Positions 1 through 7,085 of a stretch of 12,033 nucleotides of DNA are shown here, one piece after another (the first letter of the stretch is position 1; the number at the start of each line of letters is the position of its first letter). The DNA lies in assembly GCA_003153875.1 (NCBI GenBank), contig PMBY01000449.1, positions 1 through 12,033 on the forward strand, given 5' to 3'. A model generated the notes under the pieces. It was given only the letters and a program-made list of their open reading frames with translations, searched no databases and was not told the origin of the DNA. The stretch is from Myxococcales bacterium. Lineage in GTDB: Bacteria; Myxococcota; Polyangia; Fen-1088. The position numbers and the translations under genes are program-made.

Positions 1-350
<350 letters not shown>

Positions 351-358
351 TTAAGGAG

Positions 359-387
359 AGTCTGACGGGGCTGCCGTTTGTTGTCAA
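359..387 (-). promoter_or_regulatory. Predicted metY promoter
   Basis: On the minus strand there is a perfect TTGACA (387-382), a 17-base spacer, then CAGACT (364-359, 3 of 6 matches to TATAAT). The predicted start of transcription is near 352, giving a leader of about 44 bases before metY. The -35 box and its flank match the sbp promoter closely, and both -10 boxes share the pattern nAnACT at the same spacing. This mutual similarity is the main support. No experimental evidence is available. Confidence 0.6.
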
Positions 388-407
388 GACCGATGTTCGC
401 CACACAA
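379..407 (-). promoter_or_regulatory. Shared 29-base upstream element, metY copy
   Basis: Aligned without gaps to 10962-10990 upstream of sbp, this block matches at 22 of 29 positions by eye. The 3' half is identical over 12 bases (GTCTTGACAACA). The similarity extends about 17 bases upstream of the -35 box, so it may be an activator or repressor site in addition to promoter. The regulator is unknown; nothing encoding one lies in the window. Confidence 0.5.
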
Positions 408-459
408 GACAGCGGCGAAACGCGCCTTTGACGCGGGGGCTTCCGCGCGGTCCGGAGTC

Positions 460-569
460 TCACCACAGAGGGCCCAGAGGCCACGGAGGCCGGATGGAAA
501 GTGTTCCAGGTCCGGTTCCGAACCCTTCCTTCCGATCTGTCTCCGTGCTCTCGATGCTCTCTGTGGTGA
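460..569. repeat. Inverted pair of 9-base tandem repeats (CACAGAG type)
   Basis: The left arm (464-490) is three 9-base units, CACAGAGGG, CCCAGAGGC and CACGGAGGC. The right arm (565-539, minus strand) is also three units, CACAGAGAG, CATCGAGAG and CACGGAGAC. The outermost 11 bases, TCACCACAGAG (460-470) and its complement (559-569), pair perfectly. A 48-base spacer (491-538) separates the arms. From memory, CACCACAGAG-style short tandem elements occur between genes in many bacterial genomes. It lies 11 bases after the stop codon of the sulfite reductase gene and could fold at the 3' end of that mRNA. There is no T-tract, so it is not a classical terminator. The rest of the gap from 309 to 580 holds only the metY promoter and leader; no gene was seen there. 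Confidence 0.7.
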
Positions 570-580
570 AATCCGGTGTG

Positions 581-2857
581 CTACTTCGCTCGCTTGACGC
601 TGACCCGGAAGCTTGGGCCCTCGGGCGTGACGGCGAGAATCTGGTGGCCCTGCTCGGTGAAGCTGGCGGGCACGTTTTCGGTCGGGGCGCCGGCGTCGAG
701 CAGCACATCCAGCGTCTCGCCCGCAGCGACCCTCTCCAGCGCGATCTTGGCCTTCACGAAATTCATCGGACAGGCCACGCCGCGTAGGTCGGCGACCGGG
801 GCGGCTGGCGTCTGAGCCAGCGCTGGCTCTGTTTTGGCGATCGGGACCAGACGAAACTGGAGATTGGCGTCCAATGAAGCGAACAGGTCGAGCACGCGCT
901 GGTGGAAAACGCGGGCTCTTTCCAGCAAGTCGTCCAGGTTATCCCGATCTCCGAGACGCCAGTCGAGGGCGGCGGCGAGCAGTTGTTCGGTTTCAGGGGC
1001 GACCCATCCTGGCGTGATCAGGTGCTGCGAGACCGCGTCGGACACCTCACGGTCCTTGCGCGCTTCGATGCCAAAAAGCGGCAGCAAGGCGCGGGCGGTT
1101 GCGGTGATGGCGCGGTGGACAGTGGAACTGCGCTCAGGACCAGTCGCCGATCGTTGAGCCTCGGCCAGGGCATCGGCCGCGTCTTCAAGGTCGACACGAA
1201 CCACATCAAGAACGCCAGCGCCGCACTCACCGGGTCCGCGACCAGCCAAAGAGAAGGGTTCGCCGCCTCCCACGTCGACATAGAAATCCTCGGGCACCTG
1301 GTCTGGCATTTGGGCGTAGCGCGCAACCAACGGGCGCAGCGCCTCGACGCTGGCAAGGCCCTTGGCGTAGATTTCGGCCACAAGGTCGGGAACCAGCCTG
1401 GCGGGAACCGCACCCAGTCGCTCGCCGAACTTGACGTGGTTTTCTTCAGGGCGTCCGTCAGCCAGGACTTCGTAAAGCGGCATGAGTCGGCCGTTGTGTC
1501 GTCGGGCGCGCCCTTCAAAGCCGAGAGCCGCGATGACGTGATTGCCGCAAGCATTCGGGCAGCCACTTAGGCGAATGACTTCGGGACCAACGGCGGTGTC
1601 GACGGAACCAAGGCGCTGCTCCAAAGCTTCTGCGAGAGCCGGGGAGAGACACAGGCCCAACTTGCAGGTGGAGGCCCCGGCACAGGCGACGATCTTGGGC
1701 TTTCGGGGTCTGCCAGGGATATCGAGTTCGGCGATGGCCGCGCGAGCCGCCGCCACACGCTCGGCCGGGATGCCAAATACCAGCAGGTCCTGTTGCTGGG
1801 TCGCCGCTACGAGGCCGTCGCCCAGGTCGCGTGCGATGTGGGCGACCTTGGTGAGATCGGCTCCAGGAATTCGCCCGTTCTGCATCTGCACGTGCAGCGT
1901 GAAGCGCGTTGGATCTCGCTCCGCCAGAAAGCCAGTGGGCACGGGCGCGTCGATTGCGCCGGCACTTCCGGTGAACGACGCCGGAATCGTTCGCGGCGTG
2001 GGAACAACCTCGGCTAAGCCTTCGCGCTCGACCGCAGCGCGTTCTTTGCGGTACTCGTCGACAAACGCCTCGTGGCCCAGTCTGCGCAGCACGTAGCGCA
2101 GGCGAGCCTGGTGCCTGTTGGCGCGATCGCCCAGGCGATCGAAGAGGCGCTGAACGGCCTCGGCCACCAGGAAGATCTGCGCCGGTTCGATGAAGTCCTC
2201 AATCAACACCGCTGCCGCTGCCTGTGGTCCCAGCCCGCCACCCGCATAGGCGGCGAAGCCCTGGCGGCCGTCGCGCTCGTGAGCGAAGAAGCCCAGATCG
2301 TTCACCGAGGCAAAGGCGCAGTCGTCGCTGCAGCCCGAAAAGGCGATCTTGTACTTGCGGGGCAGACTGAACGAGCGAGGGTTTTGCAGCAGGTACTCGG
2401 CAGTGGCGATGGCGTGCGGGGCCACGTCGAATGCGGCCTTGGGGCAAACCGAGGCACGCGGGCACGCAGTGACGTTGCGAACCGTGTTGCCGCCGCCACC
2501 ACGCGCGCTGAGGCCGACTTCGAGTAATTTCTCCTGCACCGCCACGGTGGATTCCAGCGTCAGATCGTGAATCTGGATGTCCTGGCGAGTGGTGACGTGC
2601 AAGACGCCGTTGCCGTACTGACCGCCCAATCGGGCGATGCGCTCAAGCTGGTGCGGCAGGACCAGGCCGGCCCCCAAGCGCACGCGCACCATGAAGCGGC
2701 CTGCCTCGCGATGCTCGTACACGCCCATGGGCACGCGGAAAGCGCGAAAGGCAGCGGCGTTGATCTCGCCACGCTGGAAGCGCGCCACCTCGGCGCCGTA
2801 GCCAGCCACGTCCTGGCGCACACGCACGGGCAGGCGAAGAAGAGTTTCGAGTTCCAA
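581..2857 (-). CDS. Siroheme nitrite/sulfite reductase fused to a helical domain and a C-terminal TusA-like domain
   Basis: Predicted to reduce sulfite to sulfide using siroheme and a [4Fe-4S] cluster in the cytoplasm. Residues about 10-515 are the two-repeat NirA/CysI fold. R91 (TTRQDIQ), R127 (NTVRN), K168 and K170 (LPRKYK) match the anion-binding residues of the family. C392, C398, C433 and C437 form the C-x5-C and C-x3-C cluster/siroheme motif. The N-terminal repeat also has C132, C138, C176 and C180 in the same spacing. Residues about 531-688 form a mostly helical region that I cannot name with confidence (possibly HEPN-like). Residues 689-758 are TusA-like, with C696 in CPMN where TusA usually has CPxP. 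The start is TTG, two bases after the upstream stop codon, with no clear ribosome site, which suggests coupling. At 758 residues it is longer than a plain reductase. Nitrite could be an alternative substrate, but the operon argues for sulfite. No electron-donor gene is present. Confidence 0.9.
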   Translation of the reverse strand: MELETLLRLPVRVRQDVAGYGAEVARFQRGEINAAAFRAFRVPMGVYEHREAGRFMVRVRLGAGLVLPHQLERIARLGGQYGNGVLHVTTRQDIQIHDLTLESTVAVQEKLLEVGLSARGGGGNTVRNVTACPRASVCPKAAFDVAPHAIATAEYLLQNPRSFSLPRKYKIAFSGCSDDCAFASVNDLGFFAHERDGRQGFAAYAGGGLGPQAAAAVLIEDFIEPAQIFLVAEAVQRLFDRLGDRANRHQARLRYVLRRLGHEAFVDEYRKERAAVEREGLAEVVPTPRTIPASFTGSAGAIDAPVPTGFLAERDPTRFTLHVQMQNGRIPGADLTKVAHIARDLGDGLVAATQQQDLLVFGIPAERVAAARAAIAELDIPGRPRKPKIVACAGASTCKLGLCLSPALAEALEQRLGSVDTAVGPEVIRLSGCPNACGNHVIAALGFEGRARRHNGRLMPLYEVLADGRPEENHVKFGERLGAVPARLVPDLVAEIYAKGLASVEALRPLVARYAQMPDQVPEDFYVDVGGGEPFSLAGRGPGECGAGVLDVVRVDLEDAADALAEAQRSATGPERSSTVHRAITATARALLPLFGIEARKDREVSDAVSQHLITPGWVAPETEQLLAAALDWRLGDRDNLDDLLERARVFHQRVLDLFASLDANLQFRLVPIAKTEPALAQTPAAPVADLRGVACPMNFVKAKIALERVAAGETLDVLLDAGAPTENVPASFTEQGHQILAVTPEGPSFRVSVKRAK

Positions 2858-2859
2858 CT

Positions 2860-3444
2860 TCAGTTGCTTTCTGCGGGACGGTTTTCGAGAACTTGCGCAG
2901 CCTGCGCAACCAGCGCCGTCCGGCGGGCCGGAGTGTCCAGCGCCGCGCGAAGAAGCTGGCGCTCCTGGCGCAGGTCACCATTCAACGATTCAGGCAGAAG
3001 TTGGCGCAGGATCTCGGCGAGCAAGCTCGCCAACGCAGGCGAAGCGCCGCCTGTGGAGATCGCCAACTGCACCGGCCCTCGATCCACCACGGCCCCGAGG
3101 TGAAAATCGGCGCCTTCGGGTGAAGTGGAGCCTGCCACCCAAACCTTCGCCTCCCGGGCCGCCACGCTGAGCCGCTGATTCAGCTCGGGATCGTCGCTGA
3201 GCGGGAAGAGCAACGTGTACTTCGCAGTCACGTCCTGCACTCTGGCGCGCCGTCGCAGCAATTGGCTGAGCGGCGAAGCGTGCAACCGGCGGCGCACCGA
3301 CTCGAGCACCTTGGGTGCGATCAGGGTGACCACCGCGCCAGCGTCGAGCAAGGCAGGCAACTTGCGTTCCGCGGCTCGGCCGCCTCCCACCACCAGCACG
3401 CGGCGATCGGCGAGGTCCACGAACAAGGGCAGACGCGCGCTCAT
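2860..3444 (-). CDS. Precorrin-2 dehydrogenase / sirohydrochlorin ferrochelatase (Met8/CysG N-terminal type)
   Basis: A protein of 194 residues that converts precorrin-2 to sirohydrochlorin with NAD+ and probably inserts iron to give siroheme. The N-terminus LPLFVDLADRRVLVVGGGRAAERK (key part VVGGG, residues 18-22) is the NAD-binding Rossmann loop. SDDPELN (83-89) matches the region holding the catalytic aspartate of Met8/CysG. STGGASPALA (130-139) is the family signature. The usual N-V-V-D-x-P block is altered to AGSTSPEGADF (104-114), which is atypical. The start ATG overlaps the cobA stop by ATGA. In enterobacteria this activity is fused to the methyltransferase as CysG; here the two are separate neighbours. 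Its product would serve the sulfite reductase just downstream. Confidence 0.9.
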   Translation of the reverse strand: MSARLPLFVDLADRRVLVVGGGRAAERKLPALLDAGAVVTLIAPKVLESVRRRLHASPLSQLLRRRARVQDVTAKYTLLFPLSDDPELNQRLSVAAREAKVWVAGSTSPEGADFHLGAVVDRGPVQLAISTGGASPALASLLAEILRQLLPESLNGDLRQERQLLRAALDTPARRTALVAQAAQVLENRPAESN

Positions 3445-4193
3445 GCCGCCGCCTCGACCGCTGCGCGCGCCGACGCCTGTGCCAGAGCGACAGCCGCCCC
3501 CACATAGATGATCCCTGGGCCAGCGGTCCGTGGCACCAGCTCGCCAGCGGCCGCCCGGGCCAGCGTAGCCACGGCCACGTGCTCATCCGCCAAGGTCGCG
3601 TTCTCGACCAGAGCGATGGGCAGCTCCGGTGAGGCGCCGGCGCCAATCAACCCGGCGGCCAGCCTCTCGACTTGGCGCGATCCCATCAGCACCACCGTGG
3701 TGCCTTGATGGGCGAGCAACGGGCGGAAATCGAAATCGTCGTGGCGGAGCGCATGTCCGTCGAACACCACCAGCCGATTGGAAAGGCCCCGGTGGGTGGG
3801 CGAAAAGAGCGCCGCCGCCGCCCCGGCGAAGACCGAGCTGACGCCCGGAATGATCTCGAAGGACACGCCGGCTGCGCGCAGAGCCAGGATCTCTTCGCCA
3901 GCGCGGCTGAACAGTCCCGAATCCCCGCCTTTCAGGCGCACCACCCGCTTGCCCCGTCGGGCTCCATTCACCAGCAGGGCGCAGATCTCTTCCTGGCTGG
4001 TGCTGTGTTTTCCGCAGCGTTTGCCCACGAAGTGAATCTCGGAATTTGCGGGAAAGAGCTTGTGAAACTCGTCCGAGATCAGGGCGTCGTATACGATCAC
4101 TTCGGCCTGCGCGAGCACGCGGGCGCCCTTCACAGTCAGATAGTCGGGGTGCCCGGGGCCGGCGCCCACCAGACTAACGAAGCCGTTGGTCAT
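3441..4193 (-). CDS. cobA: Uroporphyrinogen-III C-methyltransferase (SUMT)
   Basis: A protein of 250 residues that uses SAM to methylate uroporphyrinogen III twice, giving precorrin-2. GAGPGHPDYLT (10-20) is the N-terminal SUMT signature; RLKGGD (86-91), IIPGVSS (114-120) and THRGLSNRL (133-141) follow in the expected order. The common GGDPxxFGRGGEE segment is here GGDSGLFSRAGEE, so the usual proline and a glycine are replaced. The frame stays open upstream to 4496, but that part overlaps cysN. The ATG at 4193 has AGAGGA 9 bases upstream and begins directly with the family N-terminus. The start overlaps the cysN stop as ATGA. It makes the first committed intermediate for the siroheme needed by the sulfite reductase of the same operon. 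Confidence 0.92.
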   Translation of the reverse strand: MTNGFVSLVGAGPGHPDYLTVKGARVLAQAEVIVYDALISDEFHKLFPANSEIHFVGKRCGKHSTSQEEICALLVNGARRGKRVVRLKGGDSGLFSRAGEEILALRAAGVSFEIIPGVSSVFAGAAAALFSPTHRGLSNRLVVFDGHALRHDDFDFRPLLAHQGTTVVLMGSRQVERLAAGLIGAGASPELPIALVENATLADEHVAVATLARAAAGELVPRTAGPGIIYVGAAVALAQASARAAVEAAA

Positions 4194-5446
4194 GTTGGCG
4201 ATTCCTCTGCGGTGATGAGTCCGGCGGCCACGGTTCCGTTGCTGGTTTCGTCGACCAGTACGAAGGCGCCGGTGGTGCGCTCCTCGGCGTACGCATCGAA
4301 GGCCAGTGGGCGGGCGGTCTTGATGCGCACCTTGCCGATCTCGTTCAAGACAAGCTGCGCCGGCGCGGGTTGGTCGGTGAAGCTGTGGATGTCGACCAGT
4401 GATTCGATGGCGGTGACAATGCCGGGAACCGAGGCGGTCGCGTGTCGCACAAGCAGCCGCGTGCGCGGCACGAGAGGCCGCTCCGCCATCCAGCACAGGC
4501 GCGCCGTGATCTCTTGCGAAACTCTCGGCGGGCGTTCGGCCGAGGCAATCACCTCGCCCCGGCCCACGTCCACGTCGTCGCGTAGGCGAATGGCCACGGA
4601 CATGGGAGCGAAGGCCTCGTCCACCGGCTCGCCATGGCGATCGATCCCGGCAATGGTTGTGCGAATGTTTGAGGGCAACACGACCACCGCGTCTCCTGGA
4701 TGAAACACCCCGGAGGTCACTTCGCCCGCATAGGCGCGGTAATCCTGCAGGGCCGGATCGCTCGGACGCAGCACGAGTTGCACAGGCAGCCTGCTGCGGT
4801 CGGGATCACTGGGGCGTTCGACAACGATTTCTTCGAGATAGCGCAGCAGGGGCGGCCCGTCGTAGTAGGACGTACGTGTTGACGCCTCGACCACGTTGTC
4901 GCCCTCAAGGGCGCTGACCGGGATGGCGTGCACGTCGGCAAACCCGGATGCGGAGGTAAGCGCCAGGAACTGGTCACGGATGCCTTGGTAGACGTCCTGC
5001 GACCAGTCGACCGCGTCCATCTTGTTCACCGCCAGCACCACATGCGGGATGCGCAGCAGGCTGGCCAGATAGGCGTGCCGGCGCGTTTGTTCCAAGACGC
5101 CCTGGCGCGCGTCCACCAGCAGGACGGCCAGATCAGCCGTCGAGGCGCCGGTGACCATGCTGCGGGTGTACTGCACGTGCCCGGGGGTGTCCGCAATGAT
5201 GAACTTGCGGCGGGGCGTGGCGAAGTACTTGTAAGCCACGTCGATCGTGATTCCCTGTTCGCGCTCGGCGCGCAGGCCATCGGTGAGCAACGCCAGGTTC
5301 AGCCCGTTGCCACCCTTGGCGCTCCATCGTTCGAGGGCAGCCACTTGATCGCGCAGCAACGTCTTGCTGTCGTACAAGAGCCGGCCGATGAGCGTGCTTT
5401 TGCCGTCGTCCACGCTGCCACAGGTGATGAATCTCAGCAGCTCCAC
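4190..5446 (-). CDS. cysN: Sulfate adenylyltransferase subunit 1 (GTPase)
   Basis: The regulatory GTPase of ATP sulfurylase; with CysD it makes APS from sulfate and ATP, driven by GTP hydrolysis. The 418-residue protein has the EF-Tu-like GTPase motifs GSVDDGKST (10-18), EREQGITIDVAY (61-72), DTPGH (86-90), NKMD (141-144) and SALEGDN (178-184), followed by beta-barrel domains 2 and 3. It ends shortly after domain 3, so it is shorter than E. coli CysN and has no fused CysC kinase. The start is GTG, overlapping the cysD stop by one base (TAGTG), with GAGGGG 8 bases upstream. Confidence 0.95.
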   Translation of the reverse strand: MELLRFITCGSVDDGKSTLIGRLLYDSKTLLRDQVAALERWSAKGGNGLNLALLTDGLRAEREQGITIDVAYKYFATPRRKFIIADTPGHVQYTRSMVTGASTADLAVLLVDARQGVLEQTRRHAYLASLLRIPHVVLAVNKMDAVDWSQDVYQGIRDQFLALTSASGFADVHAIPVSALEGDNVVEASTRTSYYDGPPLLRYLEEIVVERPSDPDRSRLPVQLVLRPSDPALQDYRAYAGEVTSGVFHPGDAVVVLPSNIRTTIAGIDRHGEPVDEAFAPMSVAIRLRDDVDVGRGEVIASAERPPRVSQEITARLCWMAERPLVPRTRLLVRHATASVPGIVTAIESLVDIHSFTDQPAPAQLVLNEIGKVRIKTARPLAFDAYAEERTTGAFVLVDETSNGTVAAGLITAEESPT

Positions 5447-6345
5447 TAAAAGTACCCCTCGCGTTTGCGGTCTTCCATGGCGGCGTCGGAACGCTGGTCA
5501 TCCAGCCGCGAGCCTCGCTCGGTCAGATCCGAGGTGCGCAGCTCGTCGATGATGCCGTCCACGTCGCGCACGTCCGACGGGAAGGCGGCGGTGCAGGTCA
5601 TGTCGCCCACGGTGCGGAAACGGATTTGCTTTTCTTGCACATCATCGGTGGGATCGATGTGTACGAAGGGCGATATGGGGAACAGCAATCCGTCGCGCAC
5701 GATGCACGCCCGCTGGTGCGCGAAGTACAGGTCGGGCAGAGCGACACGCTCGGCGCGGATATACTGCCACACATCCAGCTCGGTCCAGTTGCTGAGCGGA
5801 AAGACCCGCACGTTTTCACCCACGTGAATGCGGCCATTGAGCAGATTCCACAGCTCGGGCCGTTGCAGGCGAGGTTCCCAGCCGCCGAACTCGTCGCGCA
5901 CCGAGAAGATGCGCTCCTTGGCGCGGGCCTTTTCTTCATCGCGCCGTCCGCCGCCGATGCAGGCATCCAGCTTGAGCTCGGCAATGGCGTCCACCAAGGT
6001 GACAGCCTGCTGCCGGTTGCGGCTGGGGAATTTGCCCTTCTCTTCGGCAGCGCGGCCCTGCCGGATGCTGTCCTCGACCAAACGCACGACGAGCTTGGCG
6101 CCCATCTGGGCCGCGAAGCGGTCGCGAAAGGCCAACGTTTCGGGGAAATTGTGGCCGGTATCGATGTGCAGATAGGGGAAAGGCGACAGCGCGGGACGAA
6201 AAGCTTTTGCCGCCAGGTGGGCCAGGGTGATGGAATCCTTGCCGCCGGAGAACATCAAGACCGGGCGTTCAAACTGCGCCGCGGTTTCGCGCAAGATGAA
6301 GATCGCCTCGGCTTCCAGTCGGTCGAGGTGAGATAGCAGCTTCAC
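5446..6345 (-). CDS. cysD: Sulfate adenylyltransferase subunit 2
   Basis: The catalytic subunit of ATP sulfurylase, which transfers AMP from ATP to sulfate. The 299-residue protein begins (V/M)KLLSHLDRLEAEAIFILRE and carries the PP-loop SGGKDS at residues 33-38, then HIDTGHNFPET and GGRRDEEKARAKER, all typical of CysD. It ends with the family's DRKREGYF. A longer open frame reaches 6426 from an ATG, but the GTG at 6345 matches the family start and has AAGGAG 8 bases upstream. That GTG overlaps the cysH stop as GTGA. The length is close to E. coli CysD. Confidence 0.95.
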   Translation of the reverse strand: MKLLSHLDRLEAEAIFILRETAAQFERPVLMFSGGKDSITLAHLAAKAFRPALSPFPYLHIDTGHNFPETLAFRDRFAAQMGAKLVVRLVEDSIRQGRAAEEKGKFPSRNRQQAVTLVDAIAELKLDACIGGGRRDEEKARAKERIFSVRDEFGGWEPRLQRPELWNLLNGRIHVGENVRVFPLSNWTELDVWQYIRAERVALPDLYFAHQRACIVRDGLLFPISPFVHIDPTDDVQEKQIRFRTVGDMTCTAAFPSDVRDVDGIIDELRTSDLTERGSRLDDQRSDAAMEDRKREGYF

Positions 6346-7085
6346 GAATCGCTCTCCTTGCGGCGGACCAGCCGGCCGTTCTGCACGTGCAGCCCGCATT
6401 CCTTCTTGGCATCGTCTTCCCACCACCAGCGGCCGCGCCGGGCCGGCTCGCCCGGAGCCACCGCGCGGGTGCAGGGCGCGCAGCCGATGCTGGGATAGCC
6501 CTTGTCGTGCAGGGGATTGTAGGGAACGTCGTGCAAGCTGACGTAGCGGCGCAATTCCGTCTCGCTCACATCCAGCAGCGGATGGTACTTGAGCAGTCCG
6601 TGCTGCTCATCCCACTCGATCGGTGCAAGCTGCGCGCGTTCCTCGGACTGCTCGCGCCTAATGCCGGTGATCCAAAGTTTCGCCCCAGCCAGGGCCAGCG
6701 CCAGCGGCTCCACCTTGCGCACACGGCAGCACTCGCGACGATTCTCGATCGAATCGCGGAATCCGTTGGGTCCGCGCTCGGCGATCAAGCGGCGTAGCGC
6801 GGCCGGCTCAGGGAAGAAGACGTCGATGGGGATGCCGTAACGCTTGCGCGTCTGGGCGTGCAGAGTGTGCGTTTCCTCGAACAGACGTCCCGTGTCCAGG
6901 GTCACCACACGCATCGCCAGTCCGGCCTGGGCAATGGCGTGAAGGATGGCCTGATCCTCAAGACCAAAGCTGGTGCTGAGAACTGCGGCCCCGGAAAACC
7001 GGCCACACACAGCCGCCAGAGCGGTCGACCAGTCCTGGCTGTGGATGAGCGCCCGCAGTCGAGCGATGTCTGGCTCAGATGACAT
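6342..7085 (-). CDS. cysH: Adenylyl-sulfate (APS) reductase, assimilatory, thioredoxin-dependent type
   Basis: Reduces activated sulfate to sulfite. The 247-residue protein has a PAPS-reductase-like core with STSFGLEDQ (37-45) and TLDTGRLFEET (62-72). It has C119-C120 (RRECCRVRK) and C202/C205 (GCAPC), which together ligate a [4Fe-4S] cluster in the APS-reducing branch of the family. The nucleophilic cysteine is C230 in ECGLH near the C-terminus. E. coli-type PAPS reductases lack the CC...CxxC set, so APS is the more likely substrate, and this agrees with the absence of cysC nearby. Some cluster-containing members accept both APS and PAPS. The ATG lies inside the end of cysA (11-base overlap); AGAGGA is only 2 bases upstream, which is unusually close. 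Confidence 0.93.
   Translation of the reverse strand: MSSEPDIARLRALIHSQDWSTALAAVCGRFSGAAVLSTSFGLEDQAILHAIAQAGLAMRVVTLDTGRLFEETHTLHAQTRKRYGIPIDVFFPEPAALRRLIAERGPNGFRDSIENRRECCRVRKVEPLALALAGAKLWITGIRREQSEERAQLAPIEWDEQHGLLKYHPLLDVSETELRRYVSLHDVPYNPLHDKGYPSIGCAPCTRAVAPGEPARRGRWWWEDDAKKECGLHVQNGRLVRRKESDS
6354..6359 (-). promoter_or_regulatory. Ribosome-binding site deciding the cysD GTG start
   Basis: AAGGAG on the minus strand, 8 bases before the GTG at 6345. It supports that start over the in-frame ATG far upstream at 6426, which lies within cysH. Confidence 0.75.

Noticed and set aside
460..569. CRISPR-like repeat array
   Set aside because: The units are 9 bases, contiguous within each arm and inverted between arms, with no regular spacers.
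4190..4260. Possible fused APS kinase at the end of cysN
   Set aside because: The protein stops soon after domain 3 and no second P-loop is present.
4194..4496. Longer cobA frame starting within cysN
   Set aside because: The extension overlaps the conserved end of cysN; the ATG at 4193 has a ribosome site and the family N-terminus.
3672..4703. Long plus-strand open frame of 343 residues opposite cobA and cysN
   Set aside because: It lies antisense to two clearly conserved genes and has no recognisable motifs; such frames are common in GC-rich DNA.
6346..6426. Longer cysD frame from an ATG within cysH
   Set aside because: The GTG at 6345 has AAGGAG at good spacing and matches the usual CysD start.
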